Shown here in pieces: positions 21,309 through 33,169 of a stretch of DNA of 64,000 nucleotides; the stretch's first letter is position 1, and every line of letters starts with the position of its first letter. The stretch lies in contig OW051494.1 in NCBI GenBank assembly GCA_932521035.1, positions 10,526,001-10,590,000 on the forward strand. The letters run 5' to 3'. Made by a program: the position numbers and the translations under genes. This DNA comes from Oscheius dolichura (taxonomy: Eukaryota > Nematoda > Chromadorea > Rhabditida > Rhabditidae). The notes under the pieces are model-generated. The model was not told where the DNA came from and ran no database searches. It worked only from the letters and a program-made list of their open reading frames with translations.

Positions 21309-24300
21309 CTAATTGGGGCGCTGTGGTGGAAATGAATTGAAGATCCACGGATATTGCCCTTCGGATTCAAGCTCATGGGTCATTTCCAAGATTTCCCTAA
21401 CTCTTTCCAGTACAGCTTGGTCCTTTGAGAAAAGAACCACCTTCTGAGGAAATTTTCGAATCGGATCCAATCCTGAATCGACGGAAATTTAGGGAAATAA
21501 AGCAAATCGAACCATGAAAGTTCTCCAGTAATTGCAAATCGACCTTATTGTCCCACAATGGTTGGCCTATGGTGTCTTCTCGGCTGATGAGATACAGACC
21601 GGCGGTATTACGAGTCGGAGAGGAGTCTACATCCTCGATGTTCAATGCATTGAATACGGTAGTGCGGAAATTCGCATCCGCTGGTATTTGATGAATTGTG
21701 CAGAATATGATCCGTTCTGGAAGAATTGCCAACTTTCCAGACCCAAAATGCTTCAAAAAGAGGTAGTCACAAGAATTTGGCGGAGTAAGGAGCGCCACAA
21801 ACGACATAGTGGTTACTCTAAAAACAAAAGGTGTTAGTTACGCCGAGATCTACCGATACACATGTCTAATGACTACAATGAAATTTAATTTTTTTCCGTT
21901 GAAGAAGTTCCCTCGTAAGCCCAAGCTAAGCCTAAGTCGGATTTGGTTACTCTAAAAACAAAAGTCACTAATTACACCAGGTTCTATCGATTGGTACAAA
22001 ATTCTTTGAGGTTCGATAAAATTTCCAAATCTAACTTTGGCAAACTTCAATTGCTCGTAGCTGCTTTATTTTTCATCGTATTTCAATAATTATTCGGCGG
22101 CTAGACTAGTAACCAACAGGAGGGCGTTTTAATACTGCGTTGTTTGTAGCTTATTGCGTTTACAGCATATTTAATGTAAGAGAAGCAAGGCATACCATAG
22201 AGTGGCGGTTCCATAAAAGTAATCATGCTCCCAAAGAAATTCCGAAGAAGATCTTCACAAGGCTCCTGGGTATAAACTGCCATTGAAACACGGCGGGGTG
22301 GCTGAGCAAGGGGCGTTCTGAATCAAACAAGTACAATACCATCGGTTCAGAGTCCTGTAAGAAAGTAGAAACTCTTACGATAGTGTGTTGAGAAGTCTCG
22401 TCATATCGTATCTGTTCTGCCCAACTAGAACATTATGAAATGAAGACAGAACCCAGGTGGTGTTGTTGTACGGTATATAGTCGTTTATGTAGGGGCACAA
22501 GTGAATAAAAGGGGAGAAAGTACAGACCTTCCGGCTTTTTAATGGTAGCGGCATCAAGAGTTCTGAATACCCACTATAGTAACCCATTGTATACTCACCA
22601 GGATTTCTATCCTGAATGGTTTTCCTCCAATAATCTCGTACTGGTAAATATGGTTTTTCGTTTGTTATTTCTTTCCAGGGTTCTACTGGATTCCTGGTGT
22701 ATTCAAAAAAGCAGGCAATGATCGATTCCATCGTCATGTTTTTCACAATACTCTCAAAAAGTTGAACGAACGTTTCCGGATTTTTAAGACACAAATACAG
22801 CTTTCGCTCACTTGAAACTGCAGCTACGAGTTTTCTTTCCTGGAAAATAGGTATAAATACAAAAAAAAGCAGAGCAATGGAACGCCACAAACGACGCGGC
22901 GTGTGAACTGTGGCGCCCCTCTGCACTTTTTGGCGCGCCACAGTTCACCCGCCGCGTCGTTTGTGGCGCTCAAATCTTCATTTTTTTTTCGAATTACAGT
23001 ACGTTAGGTAGTAAAATCTACCATCTCCGCGTCACTTACAAGTAGGCTTCCATTTACTTTGAACAGATCCCATAGATCGTTCGTGAATCCGGCCTGGCAG
23101 AGGATCTCCGCATTTTGAAAATCTGCCGTTGAAGCGGCTTCGGGTATAATGATCATGCCACCAGTTGCTTTACAAATTTCTCCCTTTTTCACCCGTTTAA
23201 ATATCGGTATAAATTTTGAGAAGATCATCTTCAATTCTTTGAACAATATGTCCTTGGCCGAATGTAAATCATGCCTGGAGAAATCGTCTATTATTGACAC
23301 CTGGAGAAAAATTGTTAGGGTCATTTTAGAAGACACCTTGTGGATTCGCTCGTCTCCTTCGCCTTCAGAAATCATAACTACAGTTTTGATTATGTCAGCT
23401 AGGGCAACGCTTCGGTAGAAGAGTTTTATACCCTTCAAGCCGAGGTCTTTCATCACTCCGCGGATTTCTATTGGCTCTGAATCTTGCTTCGTCACAGTCG
23501 TGATCATTTCCTACCTTCCCCGTCAAACCCATCCACTTCTTTCGAATAATACAGCTCGTATTCGTCGGTTATCAATTCCATCACCTTGTAACTGCTCTCC
23601 TTGCCAACGTTGACTACCTCACTCTAAAATTTCCCGAGTTTTAGGTCATAAATTGAACTCCTTGTATAATGAGCCACCAACCTTATCCCCAGTCAACCGG
23701 TGTTCTCCAACCTTTGAGAACTCAAAACTCCGGATATCCCACTGGATTTTAGGCTTCATAAAGCGGAGAATGTTCTCCTTCTCGTTGTAATCGAATTCCA
23801 GCGTGGAAACTGGGGTAATCCCTGTTCCCATCAGGAAGTCACACAAGTTTCCTCCTCGAGCGAAGATCGGAAATGCAATTTGATGGAAAAAAGGAAGCAC
23901 AGTACCCTCAACTTCTTATTATTTACCCTAGGCCTTATCGTGTTTATGTAATTCTCCAAAACTATAGTATTCCGAAAGATCTGGAAGAAATGAACGTCAT
24001 TAAAGGTATACGGTAAGTTACGTCATTGTAGTCATTCTCCTGCTGATAATCAACAGCTGTCCCGGTGAAACGATAGCCATTTTGGTTGTTGATCTCTCGG
24101 ATTAGTTCTCTATCAAGCTGGTAATCCGTCATATTCAAAGGATAAGGCGTCGTCTCCAGTTCCCTTTGAAGATAATAGCCAACCTGGGTTCTGCAAGTGA
24201 CTGTTAGACCGCCACAGCCACAGCCATAGCACCATAAGCGACGCGGCGTGTGAACTGTGGCCTAGCAAATTTACTCAAAACCATCACAGTGCACACCCAC

Positions 24301-24519
24301 TGTCACTGGATAACTCACGGTAAAGGAACTTGACGCTCTGCTCCGATATTCAAGTTTCCCAGCTGCCCAGCCACATCATCTTGAGCATTTCTAGGACTAC
24401 CATTTATTCTAAAACTTTCCTTTGTTTGATCTTTCCAAGTAGAAAAAGTAAATTTGGAGAGAAAAGGAAACTCACGGGTCCATGGCAACTTCCCAGTTGT
24501 TCTGAAGAGCCCTTATCAT
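21309..24519 (-). CDS. Tandem family member 1, unrecognised protein, 632 aa
   Basis: Twelve exons (high to low): 24519-24476, 24190-24022, 23980-23906, 23867-23682, 23623-23515, 23476-23337, 23300-23040, 22839-22599, 22562-22379, 22317-22196, 21716-21513, 21472-21309. They total 1899 bases and every phase fits. No signal peptide or obvious membrane span, so probably intracellular. Blocks shared with the other copies: VGYYLQRELETTPYPLN, IFARGGNLCDFL, EHRLTGDK, YELYYSKEVDGFDGE, EPIEIRGVMKDLG, SIIDDFSRHD, GGMIIIP, RDYWRKTIQDRNP, LVGQNRYDMTRLL, VYTQEPCEDLLRNFFG and a final LDPIRKFPQKVVLFSKDQ. Oddity: the intron before exon 4 (38 bases) ends in CG instead of AG, which could be a tolerated site, an error or early decay. 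Function unknown. Confidence 0.7.
22884..22970. repeat. Family B palindrome in intron of tandem copy 1
   Basis: Nearly perfect termini GCCACAAACGACGCGGCGTG and GCCGCGTCGTTTGTGGCGCT, inside the intron 22840-23039. Confidence 0.85.
24218..24300. repeat. Degenerate family B palindrome in first intron of copy 1
   Basis: AAGCGACGCGGCGTGTGAAC is clear on the left; the right arm (CACAGTGCACACCCACTGTC) is diverged. Confidence 0.6.
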
Positions 24520-24803
24520 CACGGGGAAAGCAATTTGATAATACCATGCCTGATCAATCGCGACAAAATGTATTATTTACGCTTTTTTTATCGCCAGATG
24601 TCAGTTTATTCGGCCATGGTTCGTGCCATATGATTCATCCAGGAATGTTTCCAATAGGTTTTGCAGAGAAGTGCAAAATAGACTGGACTTCTTGTAGGGA
24701 GCAAATGGCTTTGCAGTTTTTGAGGAAACGAACTTCTAAACCCCTTCTCCCCCTTTTCTTGTCGGTAAGATAGAAATAGCAATTACATTAAATGTTATAA
24801 ACT

Positions 24804-27800
24804 TTATTGAACCGCCTTAGCGTTAAACAATATAGGATTCCGAGTGTTAGGAGCACGTTTGTGAGTATCTTTCAAGAGTTTGGTTACTCTGTTCGCTTCG
24901 TTGTTATCAATAGAGAAGAGTGCAACGGTTTCTGGATGTTTTCTTACAGGATCCAAATCTAAAAAGAGGTTTTTGCCGGTGAAAATTGACTTCTTACGCT
25001 TAAAATTCTTCAGCAACTGTAAATCATTGGAATTAGTCCATCTTCCCTTAATATATCCCCCATTTCCGATCAAATACAAATCAGCATCGCGATATGGGGG
25101 AGGGTGGTTCTTCATCGGGACGGGTAGGGCTCGGTATACAGCGTCTTGAAAATCCGCACCAGGAACAGGGGGAATTCTACAGAAAATGATGTTTTCTGAA
25201 ATAAGTGTGTGCTCAAGTTGCTACAGTACTCTAACAAGGGAACTTTTTCAGTAAGCGATGCGTTCTTGCCTAACAAAGTACACCATTCGATAGAGAATGA
25301 AAAGTTGTACCAGAAGCTGGTGTCAGGAAGTGCCTAGCGCGCCCTGTGACATTTTCCTCATACTGTACAAAAGAACATCATTGCTCTAATTTCATCCATT
25401 GCCAAGCAGCATCATGGCCCAACAGGTAAAAGGTTGACCAATGGTTGTACATACCCAAGTTCGGTCTCGGTTGCATTATTTGCCTTTTTTTCTGGCTCAC
25501 TTCTTTTGAGCGGTCGCTTTCATTTTGCAAAGGAATTTTTTTGAAAATTTTTCAAGTCTTTCCCTATATGTATTGCTGTGTAACAGGGTGCATTAAGCAC
25601 TTCCTGACTTCGGATTCATAGATAAATTTTGATTCTCTATCGAATGGTGTACTTCAGTACACAGGAACGCATCGCTTTTTGAAAAAGTTCTCTTGTAAGT
25701 AGTATAGTCCATTTCCAACGGAAATTTCTCAGAAATCCGTCTCCGCTACGAGACCAGCAAGCTTTTAGACCTAGTCCTGTAGCGGAGACGCGCCGCCAAA
25801 TTTGAATCCGTGGAATATCCGTTAGAAATGTACTATACTGTACTTACCAGTCGGATCAGGCTCCTCAAAGGTGATTAAATTGCCAAAGAAACTCTTTAGA
25901 AGATCTTTACACTCTTCTAGGGCACACTGGGTGTAAACTGTCATCTGAATACGACCAGAAAATTCAACAACAGGCCATCTATAAATGGTAATTAGGCAAG
26001 ATGGCCGCCCTTACGCCAGATAGCCCAACAATTTCTCAATATCTTCTTTCCTTTCACCAACAAGAATATTGTTATTTTGAGACAATCCCCAACTCTCATC
26101 GTTGAATATTATAATAGTTGGCATAAAGGGTATCCGGTAATAGAAAGGCACAACTGCGCAGATGTCTTCAGGAATCAGATCACAAGGCCAGAGAACACCT
26201 AAACAGAAAATCTGCACTCAAAACAATTGCTACTTATCCGGATTTAGAGAAGTCACCACCTTCCTCCAATAATGTTGTGCTGCGTAACAGTGCTCCTTCT
26301 TTCCTTCTCTGTGTATTTTCCAATTTTGTAAGAAACAACCCAGGATTGCGTCTGCTCCCAGGTTCTCAATCAAGGTATACAGATGGCCGGCGTTTTGCGG
26401 ATATTTTAAAAATACCAACGCTTTCAGATTACTGGGAATTTGTTGAGTCTGAAATATCAAACAAGAACAGTCCAGTAAACTTTGAGAAGAGGTCACAACT
26501 TACGTTGCTGTCAGAAACAACACAAAACCCTTCTTTCTCCTTTGCAGGCAATGCTGCAAAGATTTTCATATTAAACGGTGAAATGAAATAGAAGAGAAAG
26601 TTCTAAATCTGATCAACAAACCTGAATGGGGTTCAATAATCATTCCGCCATGAGCTCTAGTTATTTTTCCCTTTTTAAACTTTTTTAAAATGCGAATGTA
26701 GTCTGTAAAAAAGCTATTCATCTTTTTAAAGAAAGCTTTTCTTCCATCCCCCAAGTATCCGCATGTTACAGTAAAATCGTTAACAATTGACACCTTAAAA
26801 GTTACACCAGACGATATAAATCCTTACCCGATAAACGTGCTGCTCGTCGTTGGCGATCATGACAACTATTTTCTTAACATCTGCCATAACAATACTTTTA
26901 TAGTACATCTTCCGGCTCTGCAGGCCCCAGTCGTATCTAACACCTCGAATTTCAATCGGCTCTAAAGATAACAAAGTAGAGGTCGGAACAATGCAAAAAC
27001 TTACGGTTTCCATCAAATCCATCGATTTCCTTCGAATAATAGAGTTCATAGTCGTCGGTTATCAATTCCATGACCTTGTAGATGTTATCCTCTCCAAAAT
27101 AGACCTTTCTACTCTAAAACTACCCCATTTAAAATATTTCAGAGCGCTTTACGTCATCCCCGGTCAGTCGATGTCTTCCAATTACTGTAAAGGGGTGTGC
27201 TGTTCTATTTATTGGGCTAGTCGTGCTGTCCACGAAGCATAGAGTATTCTTCTTCTCATCATATTCAAAATCCAACGTTACGCTGGGAATATTCAGCTCG
27301 TTACCAGCAAAGAAGCTACAGAGAGGCCCACCTCGCGCAAAAATCTAAAAAGCAGCTTATTCTAAGGAAAAACGTGGCTACAATACCCGCAATTTATCAT
27401 TTGTCCTCGGCTTTTTTGCATTCACATAACTTTCCAACACGACAGTGTTTTGAAGAATCTGAAACAAAACAAAAATACAGTAAGCTAGATAACTGAAACG
27501 TTTAGATTGTGAAATACAGAGCGCCACAAACGACGCGGCGTGTGAACTGTGGCGCGTACCGGATTATTATTGTGGTCAATATCAAAGTCGTCGAATTCCC
27601 CGTCGAAGCTAGTGGGGGCATCTTTGTGGTTGATCTCATTTATTAGATCCTTGTCCAGTTTACAATAACCTCTCGGCAGCTCCGAATGCGTTGTGTTCAG
27701 TCCTTGCTTCACATAATATCCCAGATGCGTTCTGAAATATAGAGATGGTAAAGGGAAGTTTTATGTCGGTGGGGTGCGGCCACAAACCGTTTGTGTAAAC

Positions 27801-27854
27801 TTACGGATAGATAGGTTCATGATCGCTTGCGTCGTTTCCAATCATGTTAGCCAT
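24804..27854 (-). CDS. Tandem family member 2, unrecognised protein, 609 aa
   Basis: Thirteen exons: 27854-27805, 27731-27560, 27458-27387, 27344-27153, 27113-27005, 26961-26828, 26793-26622, 26553-26504, 26448-26238, 26198-26015, 25978-25848, 25195-24998, 24958-24804; total 1830 bases, phases fit. Starts MANMIGNDASDHEPIYP. Same block order as copy 1 (THLGYYVKQGLN, IFARGGPLCSFFAG, HRLTGDD, YELYYSKEIDGFDGN, PIEIRGVRYDWGL, KGKITRAHGGMIIEPH, QHYWRKVVTSLNP, LVGERKEDIEKLLGYL, LDPVRKHPETVALFS). Oddity: the exon 9 donor reads CCGG|ATAAGT, i.e. AT where the paralogues have GT or GC; phase demands this position. The 652-base intron before exon 12 holds two nested-in palindromic elements. It starts 438 bases from copy 3. 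Function unknown. Confidence 0.7.
25234..25698. repeat. Inverted-repeat element with arms of about 105 bp (family G)
   Basis: The left arm GGAACTTTTTCAGTAAGCGA ... TACACCATTCGATAGAGAAT is matched in reverse by GATTCTCTATCGAATGGTGT ... GCGATGCGTTC near 25620-25690. Interior about 260 bp, no coding capacity. Inserted in an intron of tandem copy 2; non-autonomous DNA-transposon type. Confidence 0.8.
25702..25837. repeat. Palindromic element (family F)
   Basis: Ends GTATAGTCCATTTCCAACGG and GGATATTCCACGGATTC complement; centre CTCCGCTACGAGACCAGCAA faces CTAGTCCTGTAGCGGAG. A shorter relative lies at 43425-43525. It abuts element G. Confidence 0.8.
27521..27554 (+). repeat. Half family B palindrome in copy 2 intron
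   Basis: GCGCCACAAACGACGCGGCG with TGTGAACTGTGGCGCG, left arm only; it directly abuts the donor of exon 2 of copy 2. Confidence 0.75.
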
Positions 27855-28291
27855 TTTTATTGAAAACTGCCCCGGCGGGTGGTAGCAGTTAAATGAATGG
27901 AAGCCGTGGTCGAACCCTCGGAACAATCTCTTATCTCTGCTATCTGCGAGAAAATTGGTGGACGTACGGACAACACACTTAAATGCGTAAGACGCCTCGA
28001 ATTGTGACTTGGCATCAAATTAGTCATCTTTTATCATCCCATTCGTGAAATCCAATCTTAAGCCTAAATCGCGAATATTTCGGCACTGGACGGTCCGATT
28101 TCCTTACTCCAAAACGAAAGTTGTTAGTTAAGCCGAGTGCTATTGATTGGTATAAAAATGTTCGAGCTGCGACCATATCAAATTTTCCGGAAAAGGTCAC
28201 CACAGGTCGAAGCGGATAAGTTTGACAGGCGACAGCCGTAAGCTGCCGAAGACTCGCTGGTTCTTTATTGAAGTGAAAGATTACAAAAATG

Positions 28292-31067
28292 TCAGTCCGT
28301 TTTTACGGATTTAAACAAATAGATATCGCGAAGATTCGGATCGGTTTCCTCGTGAATATGGGTCTTCTCCAAAATTTGGGCTATTCTCTCATATTCGCTG
28401 TGATCAGTTGTACAGACGGTTACTTTTTGTGGAAATTTTCGTACAGGATCCAATGCTAAAGAAACTGTATAATAGCAACCATATTCCTACCATTAAATTT
28501 GTCCAGCAATTGTAGATCTTGTTTGTTGTCCTGCGCCCATTTCATAACGTCCTGGTTCCCGAGTAGATATAAATGTGTAGTCTGCGGGCGATGCCTTTGG
28601 TCTCTCTTTGTGGCATTCAGAGTTTGAAGTACGGTAGTCTCGAATTCCTCAGCAGGAACTAGTTGAATTGAACAGAAAATTTTCTTTTCTAAACAATTGG
28701 ATGCGAAAATGGTGGAAGGCGCCACAAATGACGCGGCGCGTGAGCTGTGGCTGCCGCGGAACAACTACGATCAGTCACAGTCCACCCGCCGCGTCGTTTG
28801 TAACGATCCTTTTTTTAGTATTAATTCTCGGAACTTACTGAGGGGATCCAATGCTTCAAACGAAATCAAATCTCCAAAAAATTTAAGCAGAAGATCTTCG
28901 CAAGGTTCCTGTGTATAAACTGTCATCGAAATTGGCGCCAGTATTTCTGGAAGTGGCATTCTGGAACGAAAATCACTTTTCAAGGGATCTTTCGACACTT
29001 ACGATAGGTTATCCAGTAATTTTTGAATATTTTCCTTATTTTCTCCGAAAAGGAGATTCTTAGCTTTCGATAAGATCCAATTTTCTTCGTTAAACACTTT
29101 GTAATCATAAATTCTCGGTAAATGGTAGAATAAAGGGGAGAATGTGCACACATTTCCACCGGATAGGGAGCAGGGTTGCAGAAGATCTACAGTAATTCCT
29201 TACAGCTTACTGTAGACCTTACTTGCCTGGATTTATTGCATGAATGATTTTCCTCCAATAATGCGCGGTTGCGAAGTAACTGCTATTCCAAGAAACTTGT
29301 AAATCTTGATATTCCAAGAAGCAACCAAGAATTGCATCAGCTCCGAATTTTTGAATTACTTCTTGCAGTTCTTGCGGACTTTTCAAACATAACAAGAGCT
29401 TCCGGCCATCCGAATGCTGATATCTTCTCTGAAAGAATGTGAAGGGTTAAATGGAAAAGTGGGAGAAACGAAACCACAGGGATGCTATTCAAATTGAGGA
29501 GTTTCCATAACCGCGGGTCAAGGTTGTTACCGGTGACAACACAAGTAGTCGTTGTATTATTTACAGGAGTGACCGCTATAAGATGAGGAATATCTTATGA
29601 AAAAGCAAGACACTTGCCTGTTTTTGTCTGAATTATCATTCCACCAACGCCTTTAGTCAGTTTTCCGCTTTTCAATTGCTTCATAAACGGAATATACTCC
29701 CTAAAAAAGTTGTTCATCTCCTTGAAGAAGGTCGTTTTTATAGTTTCCGGGCTTTTATCAAAGCGTGTGAAATCGTCAATGATTGATACCTGAAACGGCC
29801 GAACTGCGTGGTTATAATAGACTTACACGATGGACGACGTCTTCCTCGTTGGTGATCATTGCCACAATCTTTTTGATATCTGCCAATGCCGCGCTCCTAT
29901 AGCAAATTTTATTTGGATTCAATGCCCAGCAGTATTTTACTCCACGAATTTCTATTGGTTCTAAAGCGAAGACTTTAGTTGTAGAGCACATGGAATGCCA
30001 CGCGGCGTGTGAACTGTGGCTATTGCGCCACAACTATAAGCCACAGTTCACACGCCGCGTCGTTTATGGCGCTCGCTTTTCTTGTGAAAAGATTACCCTC
30101 TCCATCGAATCCATCCACTTCTTTAGAGTAATACAGTTCATAATCCTCAGTTACCAATTTCATGACCTTGTAAATGTTATTCTTTCCAAAATCCACAATT
30201 TCACTCTAAAATTGACTGTCACTTCTGGAATAAGATGGCTTACCCTATCCCCCGTCAGGCGATGTTCTCCAATCCTGCAAACATCATGCGCGTCTAATGC
30301 TGTAACTGGAGGTGCTGGGTTGGTAAGACGCAGAATATGTTCCTTCATATCATAGTCAAAATTCAACGTCGAAAATGAAGAATGAAACGTATTTCCAGCG
30401 AAGAAATTACATAGAGGTCCGCCTCGAGCAAAGATCTAAAGACAGAGTTCATTTCCAAGAAAGAATAGCTGCAGTACTCTCAGTTTGTTATTTTCTCTCG
30501 GTTGAACCTTATTCACATAATTTTCCAATATCTCGGTGTTGTAAAGAACCTGCAAACTGGAATAAGAGCTCAAGTAAAGGAAACGGTTACCATTTCATGA
30601 CCATTTTCGATGCCGTAGTCTATCACAGTGCCGGTGAAACGATAACCACCATCTGTGTTATTTATCTCTTGTATTAGACGCTTGTCCAATTGAAAGATTT
30701 TCTTCTCCACTTCGAACGGCTCAGTACTGAGCTCCTGTTTCATATAATAGCCCAGATGCTCGCTAAAATATTGATAAATTAACAAGAGGTTCGAATTCTA
30801 GAGCAAAACGTCTTGATGAGACTGTCACGTGGAAAATTGTGGGGTACAAGATAGCAAACATCCCATTTTCCCATCATTTTGCAATACTAATCATTTTTAA
30901 CACAGAATTAGTAGAAAACAAAAATACCCTTTTTATTATTTTCCTTTTTAAATGTTTAGTGCTAAAATTCGGAAGAAATTCAGTTGAAAAACTTACGGAT
31001 AAATAATTTTTCCATTCCTTGGATTTAGCTCCTCGTTGTTCACGGTACACTGTTGATTTGGTCTCAT
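28292..31067 (-). CDS. Tandem family member 3, unrecognised protein, 629 aa
   Basis: The cleanest copy. Thirteen exons: 31067-30997, 30762-30591, 30549-30478, 30435-30244, 30205-30097, 29960-29827, 29789-29618, 29575-29478, 29428-29227, 29186-29003, 28960-28839, 28688-28491, 28455-28292; total 1890 bases, all phases fit. The start MRPNQQCTVNNEELNPRNGK lies 7 bases after a TTTTTCAG acceptor. Two introns use GC donors (ACAG|GCAAGTG, CCAG|GCAAGTA). Blocks: EHLGYYMKQELSTEPF, IFARGGPLCNFFAGN, EHRLTGDR, YELYYSKEVDGFDGE, EPIEIRGVKYCW, SIIDDFTRFDKSPET, GVGGMIIQ, AHYWRKIIHAINP, LLFGENKENIQKLLDNL, TVYTQEPCEDLLLKFFGDL, LDPVRKFPQKVTVCTTD. No signal peptide or membrane span; alternating helix/strand character suggests an enzyme- or binding-type fold I do not know. 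Confidence 0.78.
28721..28803. repeat. Family B palindrome in intron of tandem copy 3
   Basis: Left GCCACAAATGACGCGGCGCG, right CACCCGCCGCGTCGTTTGTA; lies in the intron 28689-28838. Confidence 0.8.
29997..30073. repeat. Family B palindrome in the DGFDG/EPIEIRG intron of copy 3
   Basis: Left arm shortened (GCCACGCGGCGTGTGAACTG), right arm complete. The same intron of copies 4 and 5 also carries a family B element. Confidence 0.85.
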
Positions 31068-32273
31068 TATTACAATCTGAAAAATAGATGAAAGCTGGTA
31101 GTAGATGAATAGGTAGACTCACCAGTTGCGGCCCAGAGCAAAAAAGCACTATCGCTCTTATCAGTGAGAATGGCTCTATAATGGCAATAGGCTGAATCAT
31201 TTCTTATCAATAGGCTGAATCATTTCTTACCTCCTCTTCTGTCAAAGGTCATTAAATACTCCAGATCATTCTTATTGTCCCACCCTAACTGGTAGTTTTC
31301 CGAATAAATGCAAACCAGCATTCCAGGTCTTTTTTTTGTGTCAGGTATGACTTCATGTATAGCAGCGCGTTGCTAGACTGCGATAAGCTCCAGGTCTCAT
31401 TATTGACAGAGGAAGTAAGGCGAAAAGGTGCAAATTTGCCATGGAATTATAGGGAAAGGCCATAGAAGATCTCAAGAGAGTCTTTTTTCGGGATTACTGT
31501 AACCTACTTAGATTTATGGACACCACAATGTTTCTCCAATAATTCATTACTGTGAGTGGATTGGGCGCTTTGAAGTTTTGGTTGAATTCTAAGAAGCAGG
31601 CAAGAATTGCTTCTCTGCCGAGGGTTTGGATCAAGGAAAGTGTGTCTCGAGGTGCGTCTGAGTAGTTTAGCCATATCAGAATCTTCTCATCGACGCCGAG
31701 CTTCTGTGGATCCTGGAAACATGAAGAAAAAGTAATAAATACGGCAGCCTCTGACTTACGTTATTATTCGAAACAACACGTACATTCTTCCGCCTATCCT
31801 CCGGAGTTGCAGCTGCTAAAAACGTTTAATTAATAGGGTTTATATTAATGTTAAATTGGAATGATTGCAGTAACGTTCCATCTATAAAATTCTTGGAAAA
31901 CCTACGCAGTGGTTCAATAATCGTTCCTCCATTGCCTCTGGTTATTTTCCCAGTTTTGAATTGCTTCAAAATGGGAACTCGACAAAAAAGGCCCTCATTT
32001 TTTTCCCGAACAAGCCTCTTTCTACAAATGACGGATCCCCTTGTAGTAGTCGCGGAAAGTCGTCGTTAATTGACACCTGAAAACGTGTCAGATACAAAAA
32101 GACCAATCTCTCACTCTCTGGACTTCATTAGCAACCTCGCCTTCGATCAGTACCACTATCTTGTTGATTTCAGCCAAAGCACAACTTTTATTCATGACCT
32201 TCATTTCATTGAGCTACCAACAATGTCGAACTCCACGGATTTCAATTGGCTCTGAATATCGTGCAAGGGAAAA

Positions 32274-32351
32274 GCTACACGGCGTGTGAACTGTGGCTGG
32301 CAAAAATCGAGACCTACACCACAGTTCACACGCCGCGTCGTTTGTGGCGCT
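32274..32351. repeat. Family B palindrome in the DGFDG/EPIEIRG intron of copy 4
   Basis: GCTACACGGCGTGTGAACTG on the left, CACGCCGCGTCGTTTGTGGC on the right. Homologous position to 29997 and 34559. Confidence 0.85.
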
Positions 32352-33095
32352 TCTTGATTTCGTTTCTAGGATGGAAAGTTTACCTTCTCCATCAAATCCA
32401 TCAACTTCTTTGGTGTAATACAGCATCTGTTGTTAGTTGCATAACCTTGTAAATGTTGTTCTTTCCAAAATGCATGCTTTCTTCCTGAAATTTAATGCCA
32501 GTTTGCATAGAAAACCATAAATTGGTCCCGTCTTCTTGTCTAAATGTATCCTTGTTACCTCATCTCCTGTCAGCCGATGTTCCGCCTTTATTGTATAGTC
32601 GAAATCCGTTTCGTCTATTGTGCTCCTTGTATTATCCACAAATCGCAAAGAGTTGGTAGTCGAAGTCCAGAGTTGCGATAGATAATAAGGCCCTGTCCAC
32701 AATAAAGTTGCAAAATGCGCCACCTCAGAAAAAGATCTAACCAAACAATTTCTGTCAAACTAGTTACCACTTACCCTCAACTTGTCATTGTCTCTTGGAT
32801 TTTTTACAGCCACAAAATTTTCGAGGACCTGTGTATCCCGAAGGCTCTGAAAAAGATGGATTAGTTTCAAAATGGAGCGAAGGGTCTACCGGTTTATGGT
32901 GATGCAGAATACCGTAGTCTTTGACAGTCCCATCGAAGCGGTATCCACCCGCTGTATTATTTATTTCTTGGATTAGGCTTCTGACCAACTGATAGCCTTG
33001 TTTATCTACGGGATATGGTATGGTCTCGAGCTCCTTCTTCATAAAATAGCCGAAGTGTTTGCTAAAATATGGACGGCCGGTAAAGGAAAGGAACC

Positions 33096-33169
33096 GCCAC
33101 AAACGACGCGGCGTGTGAACTGTGGCTCCCTGTTTTTTTGCTACAGCTCACACGCCACATTTGTGTCGA
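33096..33169. repeat. Family B palindrome in the first intron of copy 4
   Basis: Left arm perfect, right arm truncated (CTACAGCTCACACGCCACAT). Confidence 0.75.
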
